A DNA stretch of 64,000 nucleotides, taken from NCBI GenBank assembly GCA_020631735.1, contig CM036160.1, forward strand, positions 8,338,746 to 8,402,745. The letters are read 5' to 3'. A program made the translations under genes and the position numbers. This document shows positions 43,346 through 55,103 of this stretch, piece after piece. Numbering within the stretch: the first letter of the stretch is position 1; every line of letters begins with the position of its first letter. Under the pieces are notes generated by a model that saw nothing but the letters and a program-made list of their open reading frames with translations, ran no database searches and was not told the DNA's origin. Source of the DNA: Saccharum officinarum. Taxonomy: Eukaryota > Streptophyta > Magnoliopsida > Poales > Poaceae.

Positions 43346-44469
43346 GTAGCTCTTATGCTATCCTAGTATAAGTTTAAGAAGAACAGAAAGTTACAGATGA
43401 ACCACAAGATAAGAATGGCATGCAAGCGTGATTTGCGAAAGTATTAATGATAAAAGACTCTGTTGAGTTTTTGAAGTGAAATGAGGAAAAGTACTCCCAT
43501 ACGAATTAAGAAATAATTTCATTTGCATGATGTAATCATGTGGGTGAAGCAAGTAATCAAAGTTTCCTCATTCACAAGAGTTCTAAATAGTTTTTAAAAT
43601 TATGGTAGAAAAGTTTATACCACATTTCGAGGGGGAGGAATATGAGATCAATTAAGGAAGACAATTAAGAAAGATATTTCCCCATAATTCAGATAATGCG
43701 ATACATACTATGCATTGAAGGCAAAAGTGATCTATAAAAAATGAATGTGATCGTCGGAGGAGTAAGACGGTCATAATAACGATACCCCTAAACTAAAGAA
43801 ATAGTTAAATTCATGGATCTTTTACAGTTCCGATAGGAAAATAGCATAGTTGCTCAGTATTCATACTGGACGAGTTCAGAGTTATTAAGGTGGTGCTAAA
43901 CACGCCATATGAGTTTTAGTAGATTAAACCCAATATAAGAAAATTTAAAGATGGAACAATCTGGGGAGCATAGCACAAAGAGACCAAACTCCGCAAGGAG
44001 GATGAATAATGTAAATAAGGATCTTGTTACACAAGACCTTGTAGAATCAAGTAGCTGAGGCCCCAGAAAGTCTCAAAGTATAAGAAAATCAGATATTTCT
44101 GATTGACTATAAAGCCTATATTAGCGAAATTCAAATGGAGGGTAATCCCACTTATTTTGAAGAAGTCATGAGAGACGTTCACATGTATAAGTGGCAAGAA
44201 GCAAAGAAAGATAAAATGAAATTGATAATACCAATAATATTTTAGAATTCAGAATAAATTCATAAGGAGCCAAAACAGTAGGCTATAATGGGTCTACAAG
44301 ACAAAATGTGACTCCAAATGGAATATGTAAAGATGTAGAGCGCGACTTGAATCAAAAGTTTTTGCGTGAATCGAATAAATAGATTACAATGAGTGCTAGT
44401 GGCGCATTATGATCTGAGTTACATCAGATGAAAGTAAAGATGGTATTTCCCAAATAGGATTTGTATAAA

Positions 44470-44870
44470 AATGATTACGTGGCACAACCTAGAGGTTTTG
44501 TCATGGAAAGAAAAGAACGTAAGGGATGCCACCTGTAGAAATCTCTTATGGACTAGAGTAAATCTCTAGACAGTGGCATTTAAAGTTGAAGTGTCAATTG
44601 GAAATTATAGGTTAAAGAGAATGAGAGGACAATTGAATTTGTACAAAGTTATAGAATGAAAATTCATTTCCTAATCCTGTATATGTGGATGACATCTTAC
44701 TTGTTAGTAGTGATGATGTCAATCCACTGCATGAGAAGAAGTTCTTGTCCTCAAGGTTCAATAAGAAAGTTCTCGGTAAAATATCTCTCGTTATAAGAAT
44801 TGAAATTTACCGAGATAAAAGAAAAGGGGTGTTAAGACTATCGTATAGACATGCTAAGAAAAGTTTCTAA
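44470..44870 (+). pseudogene. copia reverse transcriptase remnant
   Basis: AQPRGFVMERKE (44479 on) and then YVDDILLVSSDDVN at 44682 are the copia RT blocks, the second holding the YVDD catalytic motif. Stops and frame changes separate them. RIEIYRDKRKGVLRLS follows in frame. Confidence 0.75.
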
Positions 44871-45389
44871 AGAAATAATGTACCTATGCGGGTAAACCTA
44901 CGTCTGTTCCCATGGTCAAGGGTAATAGTTTTGAGAACTTTAGTGTTCCGAAAGGCAATGTGAGATTGTTATAGATGGACGTCCTATATGCTTCAGCTCT
45001 TGGAAGCTTAATGAGTACAAAGATAAGACCTTACCCTGACATAGTTCACGTATCTGGGTTGTTTTGGCAAAAGTCCAGTCTAGATATAGATCACTGGAAT
45101 AGAGTTAAAAATGTCGGCCTCATGCTAAAAAGGAAAGAACAAGTACTCTCAAGTAGTTGTGGGTATAAATGTTATATTTTGGCGAGATGTTTAGTGAAAC
45201 CCACATAGTAGATAACACTTGTAGTTGGAGTTTTATTGTGGAAAAGCTCCAAAGAAACAATTTTAGTATCATCAGTGATGGAAAGTTATAGTATAGCATG
45301 ATATGAGGCTGAGGGATAGGCGAAATGGTTAAGTGAACTTATACCCGGAATTGATAATGGTTATCAACAGCAATGACCATTTAAGCAGT

Positions 45390-45600
45390 TTGCTCCTATG
45401 ACAACGAGTCAAGTGTGCTGCCAAACACATTGACATTAAAGTTATACGTTGTAAAGGAGAAAGTCCGGAATCATACAAAAAGTGTCAAACGTAAAAGTAA
45501 CAAGCTAGTGCTTGCGGATCCGCTTACCAAAGGCTTACCACCCAGTGTGTTCAGAGAACACACAGTCGACATGGGTTTATGGTATAGCCTATGATTTCCG
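45390..45600 (+). pseudogene. copia RNase H remnant
   Basis: Minor blocks: CAAKHIDIKLY (45419 on) and LADPLTKGLPPSVFREH (45509 on), the usual end of copia pol. Confidence 0.75.
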
Positions 45601-45793
45601 GACAATAAAGGGCCCGAAAGTTAAAGAATCTGTTTCAGAACAGATATGTGTATTATAGCTGTTAAATCTATCGGCAATTGACCGTGACGATGAAGCATGC
45701 TCTATACACTAATTTGTGATAGAACAAATAAAAGTGAAAGCAATCAAAGTCAAAGTTTAAAGTTAAAGTATAAGATGAGATCAAGGGGGAAAA

Positions 45794-46070
45794 TGTTAAA
45801 ATTGATCTCATCCGTCTTGACCCAACGGTCGAGACGGACCCCTTGACCGCGTCCTGATCGGGGACACCCAGCCTAAGGACACGGCTGGTGGCCCCCCGTC
45901 GCGCAGCACAATAAAGAGGAGGTGGGGGCAGTGGCTCGTACTACGAGGTTTACCGCCACAGTAACTGCCCCACCTCTTTTCCTAGACCGATCGAGAGGAG
46001 TGTTGTAGGCGACGGGAAGCTCCACCGCCTTTCACCGTCATCACTGGACATGGCCGCCACCACACTGCGT
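45794..46070 (+). repeat. Truncated 3' LTR of the copia element
   Basis: It matches the first ~277 bp of the 5' LTR, then diverges completely after CACACTGCGT, so the rest was lost or replaced. Confidence 0.75.
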
Positions 46071-47434
46071 ACAACTTCCCAGACGAGCAAGATGGTCATC
46101 ATCCCCGACTCCGCGGTCGTGGCGGACGGTCTCTCGTTCACCGTCGCCCAGATCACCTGGACCACCGGCGTCAACAGCTTCACCGCTACTACCACGGAGG
46201 AGGCGTAGATCCGATATGCGTCGACCACGTCTTCATCGGCGACGGCTCTGACCACGCTAGCTACGGCTCTGACCACCCCAACAACGGCTCCGACCACACC
46301 GACAACTCGTCGACCACTTCCTCGCTACAAAGGAAGGGTGATCGACAACACCGACCTGATTGAAGCTATCGACCAAGTCGGCCACAAGCTCTCGCAAACC
46401 CTAACTTTGGTAGATTCGATCCAAAATCAATCTACCGAGCAGGTACTTCTCCACCACAACAGATCTACCCGACTAGTTCGGGTTCGCCGTCCAACACGGC
46501 TAGATACAGATCTAGTGGTCACTGCTACTCCTAAAGGACGAACGGTACGCCTTCGCCCGGTTCCTACACCCGGCCTCAGGCTCTCTGAGTACCAAGTCCC
46601 GACGGAGGATTGTCAGGCCCTCCCATACGACTTGAAAAACGCTACTTCCGAGTACGCGTATAGTACACCTCATTTGTTCATGGGTCCCACGGAGTGAGAC
46701 CGTGTTTCATATTTGTACTTCCTGAATATACCTCAACCATCACCACGCAACACCGTCAATATGGTCGGTATCCGGAAGCATCATGAAGGTTCGGTTCATA
46801 CACTGCCCGAGGATCGCGACTCCAGCACTGGATCTACACGATCTGTCCACACCGAGGCTCAACACCTCGAAGACGATGAATATGGTCTAGATCCACTACC
46901 GTAACCTCTGGGTTTCTCTCTGATCCCAAGGTTCCCACCAAAACATGGCGACATGGTGCTCAACGTCAGCAATGACGAGCCCGCAGTCGTGGGAGAAACT
47001 AACGAGCAATGACAACTTCGCAAACAACGTAATGCCGACCGCGCCGAACGCCATCATCAGGAGGCTGAAGAAGAAGAAGCACGTCGCAGAGGACGCCTTC
47101 GACAGAGTAGGCGATAGGCAAGTTTTCAGGACCCCAAGTGCCAACGTGGTCATCGCCATGGCCAACCTGTACCGATTACCAGACACGCCAGAGAACCACG
47201 TGGTTCGCGAAGACATCAAAGCATATCTAACCGCGGCCATGGGCCAAACCATCGAGCTCGCCCAGCGAGCCCGAGCTACTACAAGCACGTCCGTCGCATC
47301 TAGTCGGAGTCGTTGTTCCCGCGCTTCAGAACATCTAAGTCACCAACATCACGACGATCCGCCCCCACCCAATCCCCCACATGGTGGTGGCGGTGGCGAC
47401 GGCGGCAGTGGCAGCGGTGGCACAGGCGAGCAAA
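46071..47434 (+). mobile_element. Fragment of another LTR element, gypsy gag-like (Tat lineage suspected)
   Basis: Two gag-like frames are seen: 46338-46697 (119 codons, IDNTDLIEAIDQVGHKLS...) and 46945-47526, the latter with FRTPSANVVIAMANLYRLPD and AMGQTIELAQRA, wording like the N-terminal gag of grass Tat-type gypsy elements, then a Gly-rich tail. No LTR or pol accompanies them. It is joined directly to the cut copia LTR. Confidence 0.4.
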
Positions 47435-47670
47435 GGGCCAGTTTAGATAATTTTTTTTTTGCAAATTGGCACTGTAGCAAGTTTCGTTGTTATTTGACAA
47501 TTAGTGTCCAATCATGGTCTAATTAGGTTTAAAAGATTCGTCTCGTCCATTTCGTCTAAACTGTATAATTAGTTTTATTTTTTTATCTATATCTAATACT
47601 TCATACATATGTCCAAAGATTTGATGTGACAGAAAATCTGAAAAATTTTGCAAAATTTCTAAACCGGGAC
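47435..47670. mobile_element. MITE, GGCCTTGTTTAG family (member 4)
   Basis: Starts GGGCCAGTTTAGATAA and ends TCTAAACCGGGAC. It is of the same subtype as 55348 (TCGTCCATTTCGTCTAAACT). It lies exactly between the gypsy debris and duplicated block B. Confidence 0.75.
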
Positions 47671-49017
47671 AAAGCAAAGCGAGCGGCGGCCTTCCGTCCC
47701 TCCTCGTCGCACCCGCTTCCGGCACCAGGCTATAGCTATGCGTACTAGGCAGCCAACACCCCATGTGGCTTTGGGTCCAGCAGTTGCGGATCTATGATGA
47801 ACACAAAGGGAAGCTAAATAGTAAAAATTTAGGACTAAAGCTAAAGATTAATGGAGATTTAAGCCTTTTCCAGCTCGGACACCGTGCTGTGCGTCTCCTA
47901 GGCTCCTAGCTCGAGAACGAGACGTCGGGCCGGGAAGCCGGAATGGACAGTGGGCGCCTGGACGGACATGGCGGCACAAGTGAAGGCTGAAGCCCTTATT
48001 AGCTAGCTCCGGCAGGAGCCTTTGCTGCAGAGAGCAATGCCGAACCATACTGAGAATCAGCACCCAGGCAAAAGACCAAACAAGAACACACCAGGAAGAC
48101 AAGAGGTTTGTTCCCTCGATGATTCATCCAATTCACCACAACAGCTTCAAACCTCTACCACTTCGGTAGCAGCAGGCACATTGAGGAGCAGCGTTCTTTC
48201 TCCTCTGTCAAAAAAAAAAACACCGAGTTCATGGGCACATTTGCACAAAAACGCCAAACACACACCTCGCTCACCCCCGAGTTTCCACTGCTTCTAGACT
48301 TTAAAAAGCACCTAGAAGACGAACAACGCCTACTCAAGCAAAAATCACAGACACGACAAGCAACCAGCAAAGAGCCCCAAAAACCAAGCTCGTCCGATCA
48401 CCGCCACAAAAAACTTTGCGACCCGACGAGATCACACACTCTCTCCCTCCCGCAGACGGCAGCCCCTCCCTCCATCGCCGTTGATGCCACCACCACCACC
48501 GCTGTTGTACACTTTGCTTCCACTCCCCCAATGCCGAGGTCACCGGCGCAGCTCGGCGCGAGACGCCGACAGCTCCCGGCGCAGCTTGCAGGAGAAGAGC
48601 CGGCACGCGTCCATGCTGAGGTCGACAGCGGCCGCCAGAGCCACGAACGCGGCAGCATCCTCAGCGCACCCGACGTGCGCGACGCCGACCTCCACTGTCG
48701 GCCTGCTGCACCGTCCTTCACCCTGGACAGCCGCCGACATCACGAATCCGCGGAACGTGCCAAACGGCCAGAGCCCGCCGCCGTGGTGGCCGAAGTCACC
48801 GCTGCCGCGGGGGCTGCACGCGGGCGACCCGCTGCGGCCGAACGGCTGCGCCGCCGTCAGGTCGATGGCGAACCGCCCGCCGCGGGACGCCGGGACGCCC
48901 GACTCGGCCACGCACACGCCGGCGCTGCCAGTGCCGCCCGTGTTGGTGTGGTGGTCGGGCACCAGCTCGAAGCGGTACCCCAGGGTGTCCCCGACGGCGC
49001 CCCCGCGCTCGCGCCAG
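47671..49017. repeat. Duplicated block B (counterpart of 39250-40472)
   Basis: Same landmarks as block A. It carries a ~90-bp insertion relative to A around 47790-47870 (AAACTAAATAG-like AT-rich DNA) and continues into the complete DUF1005 gene. Confidence 0.8.
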
Positions 49018-50076
49018 CACTCGAGGCGGCCCCACGGCGTCCAGGTCCCGTCCACCGGGCGGAGGATCAGCCACCCGCCCGGGTTCGACCGGCTCACGCG
49101 GTCCGTACCCGGGGACGCCACGAACGGCGTCACCATCGACGCTAGCGCTACTGGCGACCCCGATAGGTCGTGCACCGTTACTGACCACCCCTTCCGCTCC
49201 TTCCCCGCGCGCTCCCGCTCGGAACCGAACTTGGCTAGCCAGTTGCGCGGCCCCGCGGTGCCCGGATCAGACTGCACGGACCTGGTTGGATGGATGGAAG
49301 GGGAGAAAAATTACATCCATCGTCCATGGACGAGGGATTCAATGAAGATTTGCAATTGCAATGGGGGGAGAAGTCGCTGCTACTAACCGCGAGCGCAGGT
49401 CGCTGTTGCTGCGGCAGGAGAACTTGCACGTGAACATGGGCTGCTTCATGTTCCCCTTCACCTGAAGCACCTGCGGGCTGCACTCCGGCTCGCCGTCGAA
49501 CTCGAAGACAAACCTCGGGTCCGGCTCAGCGCGGACGGTGAGGTTGAGCTGCGCCCGCGCGGCCTGCTTGCCACGCCCCGCGCGGCGCTTGCCGATGCCG
49601 ACCCAGCCGCTGTGGAAGACGACGGGCTTAGCCATGGCGGCACTGAGATCAAGCGGGACGACGAGCTTCCCAATCAGCCTCCCCGATGCGGCGCCACCGC
49701 AGGACGCGCCGACCCCGCCCCCGCCGCGGCCGGCGTACACGGCGACCTTGAGGCGCGCGGTGCGGCGGCGGAGGCGGGCGCCGAGGAGGAGCGCGGGCTT
49801 GGCGGCGGCGCGGTCCAGGTCGGCCTTGGAGACGTGGAACGCGGCGGCGAAGGCGCCCGTGCAGGAGGCCGGGCCTTCCTCGGCCGCCGGCAGCAGCGGC
49901 GCGGAGGCCGTCTGGTAGGGCAGCTTGTTGAGGCGGACGCGGCAGTAGCAGGGCGCCGTGGTCGGGTGCACGCCGGAGCCGGAGGCGGCGGCGCTGCGTG
50001 GGGCGGAGGTTGTTGACGCCGGCATCTTTAGCGCGAGGTTGCCGACCAGCACCCGCACGAACGGGCACGGGTCCAT
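48540..50076 (-). CDS. DUF1005 family protein, two exons, 476 aa, intact
   Basis: A plant-specific protein of unknown function. Exon 1 is 50076-49388, starting MDPCPFVRVLVGNLALKMP as in the family; exon 2 is 49281-48540. The 106-bp intron has GT at 49387-49386 and AG at 49283-49282; joining restores SDLRSR-SVQSDPG in frame and 1431 nt = 477 codons. Family blocks: GVHPTTAPCYCRVRLNKLPY, KPVVFHSGWVGIG, FTCKFSCRSNSDLRSR, GWSVTVHDLSGSPVALASMV, WGRLECWRERG, GLWPFGTFRGFVMSAAVQ, ending SASRAELRR. A 15-codon upstream extension of exon 1 is rejected because MDPCP is the conserved start. Very GC-rich, typical of a grass gene. A truncated duplicate of its 3' end lies at 40006-40472. Confidence 0.93.
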
Positions 50077-50467
50077 CGCTCGCGGCAGGCAGGTCGCAAT
50101 GCCTGCGACGACGCGAGGCAATGCGGGTGGCGGAATCGAAGAGGGGGGAGACCGGAAGAGGGAGAGGAAAGGCTGGCACGGCTGGCTGGGCCGGTGGTGT
50201 GGTGTGTTTTCAATTTCGCGATGGGGAAGGAGTGGTGACGAGGGATCATAGGCCTGGCGCTGCTAGGGTATAAGACTGGCCACGGCCAGCCTGGATCCCG
50301 GTCCGGTGAGCTGTGCGCGCGCGCGCGGGGGCGGGGGCGTCCTGCCCTCCCTATTTCCTCGTCGCGAGCGCTCCCGGCCCCGTCGCGGACACGTGGGTCC
50401 GGACCCCTGAGGTGGACATGGATCCCAGGTGTCAGTGTGAGAAGGTGGTTGCTGACTCGGTGGTTCA
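50077..50467. other. 5' region of the DUF1005 gene, GC-rich, with a short (GC)n tract
   Basis: Presumed 5' UTR and promoter on the minus strand. It includes a GTGCGCGCGCGCGCGGGGGC tract at ~50313. No clear core promoter identified. Confidence 0.35.
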
Positions 50468-51534
50468 GGTTAAGACTGTCCGCAGCGGCATACTGGATCG
50501 CGTACTGGAGGACGCGTTTCCAGTAAAAAACACCGCAGCGGGGTACGCTGCCCCATCCGCAATCGAAGCGGACGGGCGCGCGTCCGGTGTCTATGGCGGA
50601 AGTACGGAGGTTCCGGTATGCGTAAGGCGGGGCCCGGGCGTCGTCCTCTCTGACCCTGCTCGTCCTCGTCTTCCCCTCCCCGAGGACCGACGGCGGCGCG
50701 GCGGCGGCCCTCCCCGAGCATCGACGGCGGCCCTCCCCGAGCAGAGGAGCTCGGCCTCCGGCGTGCCCCCCCGAGGAGAGGAGCTCGGCCCCTCGAGCCC
50801 GATGCCGCCGACGGCGTCGTGGTGGCGCCATTGCCTCCATGTTCGGCGGACTTGGGGGAGAGGCGGGCCTCCATCCTCCAATCGGGCAGGAGCCGCAGCG
50901 TGGCGAGCCTGGAGGCGGCCAGCGTGGAGGACCGTCGTCGCGCCAGGCAGAGGGAAATCCGCCGCCGGAGGAGGAGAGCTCCCCACACGGCGTCGTCCAG
51001 CGGCGGCGGCGCCGGAGGGGGAGAAGAGGGCCGCGCGAGGTCCGCCACCGAGCTCCGGCGCCTAGCTCCGCGTCCGCCTGCTCCGCGCCAAGGCAGGCCG
51101 CGCCGAGCTCAACCCGCGGGGGCGCGAGCTCGACGGCTTGCGCCATGGCCGGGGCGCGCCATGGCCGGGCGCGCGGCCGACCTCCGCCTCGCCATGGCCG
51201 GGGGGCGAGCTCGGCGGCTTGCGCCATGGCCGGGCGCGCCGGGGATGAGCCGGCCGTGAGCATCGGGACCATCGTTCGCCATGGCACGAGCAACATCGGG
51301 GAGGAGGCACGAGCGCCAGCTGTGGAGAGTGGATAAGACTGAGGAGAGAGAAGAGAGAGGAAAAGAGGATAGAGAGGTGAGAGAATGACAAGTGGGCACC
51401 ATGGTATAGAGTATGATATATAGAGGATTGATGAGTACGGAAAAAACGTGTATAGAGGAAAGAATCTTGATGACCAGGATGGAATATTTTTTTTAGAGGA
51501 TGAATTTAAAGTACCACGAGTGCGGATAGTCTAA
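50468..51534. mobile_element. GC-rich DNA transposon with TTAAGACTGTCCGCA ends, ~1.07 kb
   Basis: The left end TTAAGACTGTCCGCAGCGG and reversed right end CTTAGACTATCCGCAC are inverted. Subterminal TATAGAGGAAAGAATCTTGA type words match the smaller relative at 37731-38208. The GC-rich interior (50570-51340) has a 422-codon minus-strand frame of Arg/Pro/Ala-rich low complexity with near repeats around GCGCCATGGCCGGG, which I do not regard as a gene. It lies ~400 bp upstream of the DUF1005 start codon. Confidence 0.55.
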
Positions 51535-51823
51535 GGCCGTGTTCAGTTCCAGAATCTGGTGCCCCGATTCAGCTCTGGCTGCTACATTGTTCCCGCCGGA
51601 ACACTGTAGCAACTTTTTGTTTTTTTAGTGTAAAAAATTGTTCAAAAATTGATTAATTAGACTCAAAATGTTCGTCTCGCAAAGTACAACAAAACTGTGT
51701 AATTATTTTTTGATTTCATCTATATTTAGTACTCCATGCATTTGCCGATATTTTGATGTGATGGAGAATCTTCTTTTTGCATAGTGGAATTTGGGCACAT
51801 GAATTGAGAACTAAACCAGGCCT
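51535..51823. mobile_element. MITE, GGCCTTGTTTAG family (member 5)
   Basis: Starts GGCCGTGTTCAGTTCC and ends ACTAAACCAGGCCT. It has the ACTCAAAATGTTCGTCTCGC subtype and immediately abuts the preceding element. Confidence 0.75.
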
Positions 51824-52062
51824 AGGAAGGCTGGTGGAAAGTTTCAAAAAAAAAAAAAAAAGAAGGCTGGTGGTGGCGTACGGGGCGGCGTGCAGACGGA
51901 GCGGAGGAGGGAGGGAGGCGTGCGAGGCCGGCGGGAGGGGAGGGTCATCTCTCCTGCCTGGTGTACAGCTGCATGCGATGCGCTTTTCCGGTGGGGGCAG
52001 CGTGGGGTCGCCCCTGTGGCCGCTTTTCCGGGCCGCTGCCTGCTGCGTTCTTCTCCCTCGCA

Positions 52063-52300
52063 CCGTTTAGATGCCAAAAATTTTGCTAAATTTTTCAGAT
52101 CTCTCGTCACATCGAATCTTTGAACGCATGCATGAAACATTAAATATAGATAAAAATAAAACTAATTACACAGTTTAGACGAAATAGACGAGACAAATCT
52201 TTTAAGCCTAATTAGACCATGATTGGATAATATTTGCCAAATAACAACGAAACTGCTACAGTGACGTTTCGCCAAAAATTTTTGCCAACTAAACAGCCCC
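52063..52300. mobile_element. MITE, GGCCTTGTTTAG family (member 6)
   Basis: Starts CCGTTTAGATGCC and ends CAACTAAACAGCCCC. The core (TTAAGCCTAATTAGACCATG) is in reverse orientation relative to member 4. Termini are worn. Confidence 0.65.
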
Positions 52301-52839
52301 TTGACGGCGACGGCAAGCGATTTCACCAGCGGCGAAAAGGAGGGTCGTACAGTACAGTACAGCCACAGCATCCTCGGCGGCTGCGGCTGCGTGGTGTTTG
52401 GGGGAGAAGAGAAAGGACGAATGGGACAGGACAGCGGGTGAAGCCGTAGTTCGTGGGCCCACGGTGCCCCGCGGCGTCCCGGTCCCGCTGTCAGTGGGCA
52501 CGAGGGGATCGGATCATCAGAGGTCCTTTTCCGGTGCCGGTGTGCCTGCAGTGTACTAACGGTTCCAGGTTTTGCCCCTTGCCGGACGGGAAAAACAAAA
52601 TTCTCGCTTTGCTTCACTGCGGGGGGAGTGGTGAAAGTGGCGTGGCGGCCGCTGGTCTCCGGGCGGTGGCGGGAAGACATGGGTAGAGAAGGTGAGTCCG
52701 TGGCGTAGCAGCCGAGCAGGAAAAACAATTATAGCTGGGGCTGACGACTTCGCAAGAAATTTGAACCAAAAGGCATATATATGAACCAATTCACACCACG
52801 TTCTGCAATTGCATAGATTATGGCACAAAAAAATGCAAT
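52301..52839. other. Intergenic, no gene supported
   Basis: A minus-strand frame (52162-52728) overlaps member 6 and has no domain. Confidence 0.3.
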
Positions 52840-54270
52840 TGCATAGCTACGGCAACTGCCCCACCATGCCGATAGGGGTGGCTCTGCCCTGGAGCAAGAA
52901 GTTGTTGTCACTTGTGTACGCTGACAAAGAGTAAGGAATGCCATGTTGTTTCAAATTATAAGTTATTTTGTCTTTTGTAGATATATGTTTTTTCTAAAGG
53001 AGATAAAGTTAGCGAAGTAAAAAATAACAATATCTTCACTGGCTCTTAGTTATTTCTACAGTATATAGAAGAGCCAAACTAGTCGGGCAAAATCACAATT
53101 ACAACACCTTTTTTTTGTAATATATCTTGCATATATAGATGTACTATCCTCCGTTTCGGCCGTGGCACGAAGCCAAAGGAAATCCAGTGTGTTGCGTATT
53201 GACCAAAATGCACATTAGTTAAGGTTGTTGCTAGGTAAGGCCGGTCTCAGTGGGAGTTTAATGTGAGTTTCATTTGCATTAAATGGGTTGCCACATAGAC
53301 ATTTTTTATGACATGGCAGTGTATTGAAGAAGAGAGAAGAAATGGGTTTCACCTAGATGAAACTCTTATGGCACAATTACCAACTCTTTATGAGTCTTAA
53401 AATTAAATGTCTATGAAACCATGGAATGAAATCTCCATTGAGAGTGGCTGTTGCATTCAAGTTTCATTTCATTTCACATGATATGGCAGTCTTGGAAACA
53501 ACATAATGAAACTCCCCACTGAGACTGGCCTAAGCACAGCGCAGAATTTTTTTGAATGATCAATGGTGGGTAAGGTGGTTGCTACCAAGGGCAATTTTGG
53601 AAATACAATCTTGGAAAGCATGAAGTGCCAAGTAAGTATTTAGAAAATCGAAAAAAATGATCAAAAGTACTCCGTAAGCATTTTGAATCAAAGGTTGGTA
53701 TATCAAAAAGATCGGCTCTATCTAGAAACACATGACATAATTTAAAATGGAGAAATTAGAATGCAGAATGTATAGATGATAAATCCGGCGGGAGCCTTGA
53801 ACGTGGACAGCTGGTGTCATAGAGGATTTGACCTGCAACTACATATATTCAATCGTATATAAATATATATTGAAAAACATAACACGAAGAGCGGAGAAAG
53901 ACAAACAGAGTATAACACAAAAGAAAGGAGAAGACAAGACAGGGAGTTCGCACGGACGCAATCATAGGGATTCCCCTCTCGCTCTCCAATCGCAGGCGAT
54001 GTGTGTTCTCTTTTCTTTTGAGGAAAAAACACTAGTACTACTGCTTGTTCGTCTGACTGCTCAGTGGGTCCAAGGCATGCGGGACCCGGTTGGAAGTCAC
54101 GTACTACACTGCTACACTCCCGGGCCGTGCCATGATTAATCAGACTCGTGGTCGACGAGCAGGGCGATGACGAGCGCAGTGATGGTTAAGCTCAAGCACT
54201 TGAGGCCTTGAGCTGTTCTACTAGTACTACTATTTTTCTATTTTTCAGGGAAATTTTTAAAAGTGCGGTT
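52840..54270. repeat. Tandem segmental duplication, copy 1
   Basis: Near-identical in order to 58895-60720 (copy 2), starting TAGCTACGGCAACTGCCCCA and running through GAGCAAGAAGTTGTTGTCAC, AGAGCCAAACTAGTCGGGCA and CACGGACGCAATCATAGGG to about TTGGTTGTTTT. A further shared piece is 55767-55910 (copy 1) against 60726-60870 (copy 2). Copy 1 has a 292-bp MITE that copy 2 lacks; copy 2 has two insertions that copy 1 lacks. No coding region is supported; short frames starting MPIGLALPWSKKLL exist in both copies but are broken in copy 1. Confidence 0.85.
53239..53530. mobile_element. Tourist-like (PIF/Harbinger) MITE, 292 bp
   Basis: Termini GGCCGGTCTCAGTGGGAGTTT-type (first 20: GGCCGGTCTCAGTGGGAGTT) and reversed GGCCAGTCTCAGTGGGGAGT. 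Target duplication TAA on both sides (53236-53238 and 53531-53533), the TWA preference of PIF/Harbinger. The matching site in copy 2 at ~59352-59354 has a single TAA and no element. Confidence 0.9.
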
Positions 54271-54556
54271 GGTTGTTTTTTTTGTTTTTTTTTTTTGAAA
54301 ACTTGGTTAGTTGGGTACTTGGGTCGGACTACAGCTGGGCACAGGTTGTTCCGGATGGATGGACGGACGGCCTGCCGGCCTGCTTGCCTGTCCTGTTGAA
54401 TCGAGGCATTCCTCCATTTCGAATTCAAACCCTATTATACTCATCCGGTAGCGCATTTTTTTCTTTAATCAAAAAGTGGTCCACATATAAACTAGAAAAT
54501 AAATGGACGAAAAGGACAGTGGCGTCCACCATGTTTGGTGCTTGGTGGAGTCGAGA

Positions 54557-54805
54557 CCTGTGTTTAGTTCCCAAAGTTGGGAGTGCGAAATTTACTGTAA
54601 CGCAACTGTAGTATTTCGTTTGTATTTGGTAATAATTGTCTAACCGTTGACTAATTAGGATCAAAACGTTCGTCTCGTAAAGTACAACAAAACTATGCAA
54701 TTAGTTTTTGATTTCGTCTACATTTAATACTTCATGTATGTACCGCAAATTTAATGTGACCGGGAATCTTCTTTTTGCATAGCGACAATTTCTGGAGTTC
54801 GGAGG
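54557..54805. mobile_element. MITE, GGCCTTGTTTAG family (member 7)
   Basis: Starts CCTGTGTTTAGTTCCC; core GACTAATTAGGATCAAAACG and TTCGTCTCG; right end worn (GGAGTTCGGAGGG). Confidence 0.6.
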
Positions 54806-54992
54806 GAGCGGATCGGTGGTTGTAGGTAGGCACCCAAGGCAGAAATGAGAGAAGAAACAAAGCACGCAGATTGCAGAGCACCCCACCCTTGGTGTCATGG
54901 TGTGCGGCCCATTTTCCAAGGGCTGCACGAAAACAACTGCTTTCTTCTACTTGTAGCTGCCAATGGACAATGGGTCAGTAGCATACTATCAG

Positions 54993-55103
54993 CCTGTTCG
55001 TTTCGCTGGTTTATTGTGCTGAAAACACTATTCGCTGGTTTGTTGTGAGAGAAAAACACTGCTGGATGGCTGCTGATTCTGCTGATAAGTCTAAACGAAC
55101 AGG
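54993..55103. mobile_element. MITE with CCTGTTCGTTT termini, 111 bp
   Basis: Ends CCTGTTCGTTTCGCTGG and reversed CCTGTTCGTTTAGAC; the interior repeats CGCTGGTTTATTGTG twice. A common small grass MITE type. No certain target duplication. Confidence 0.6.

Larger units (their letters stand above)
40473..46070 (+). mobile_element. Degenerate Ty1/copia LTR retrotransposon, 3' LTR truncated
   Basis: LTR starts TGTAAGAATTGATCTCATCC (40473) and TGTTAAAATTGATCTCATCC (45794); primer-binding site-like TTGGTATCGAGAG at 40942; purine tract ATCAAGGGGGAAAA before the 3' LTR. The internal order gag zinc knuckle, RT, RNase H with no integrase after RT marks copia. Coding is broken by many stops. 41.1-42.0 kb is a GC-rich leader containing CCCTAA words; 42.0-42.7 kb is AT-rich. 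Confidence 0.85.

Noticed and set aside
50028..51296. 422-codon minus-strand open frame
   Set aside because: It overlaps the conserved 5' end of DUF1005 in another frame and runs through a GC-rich transposon. The composition is Arg/Pro/Ala low complexity, with no domain.
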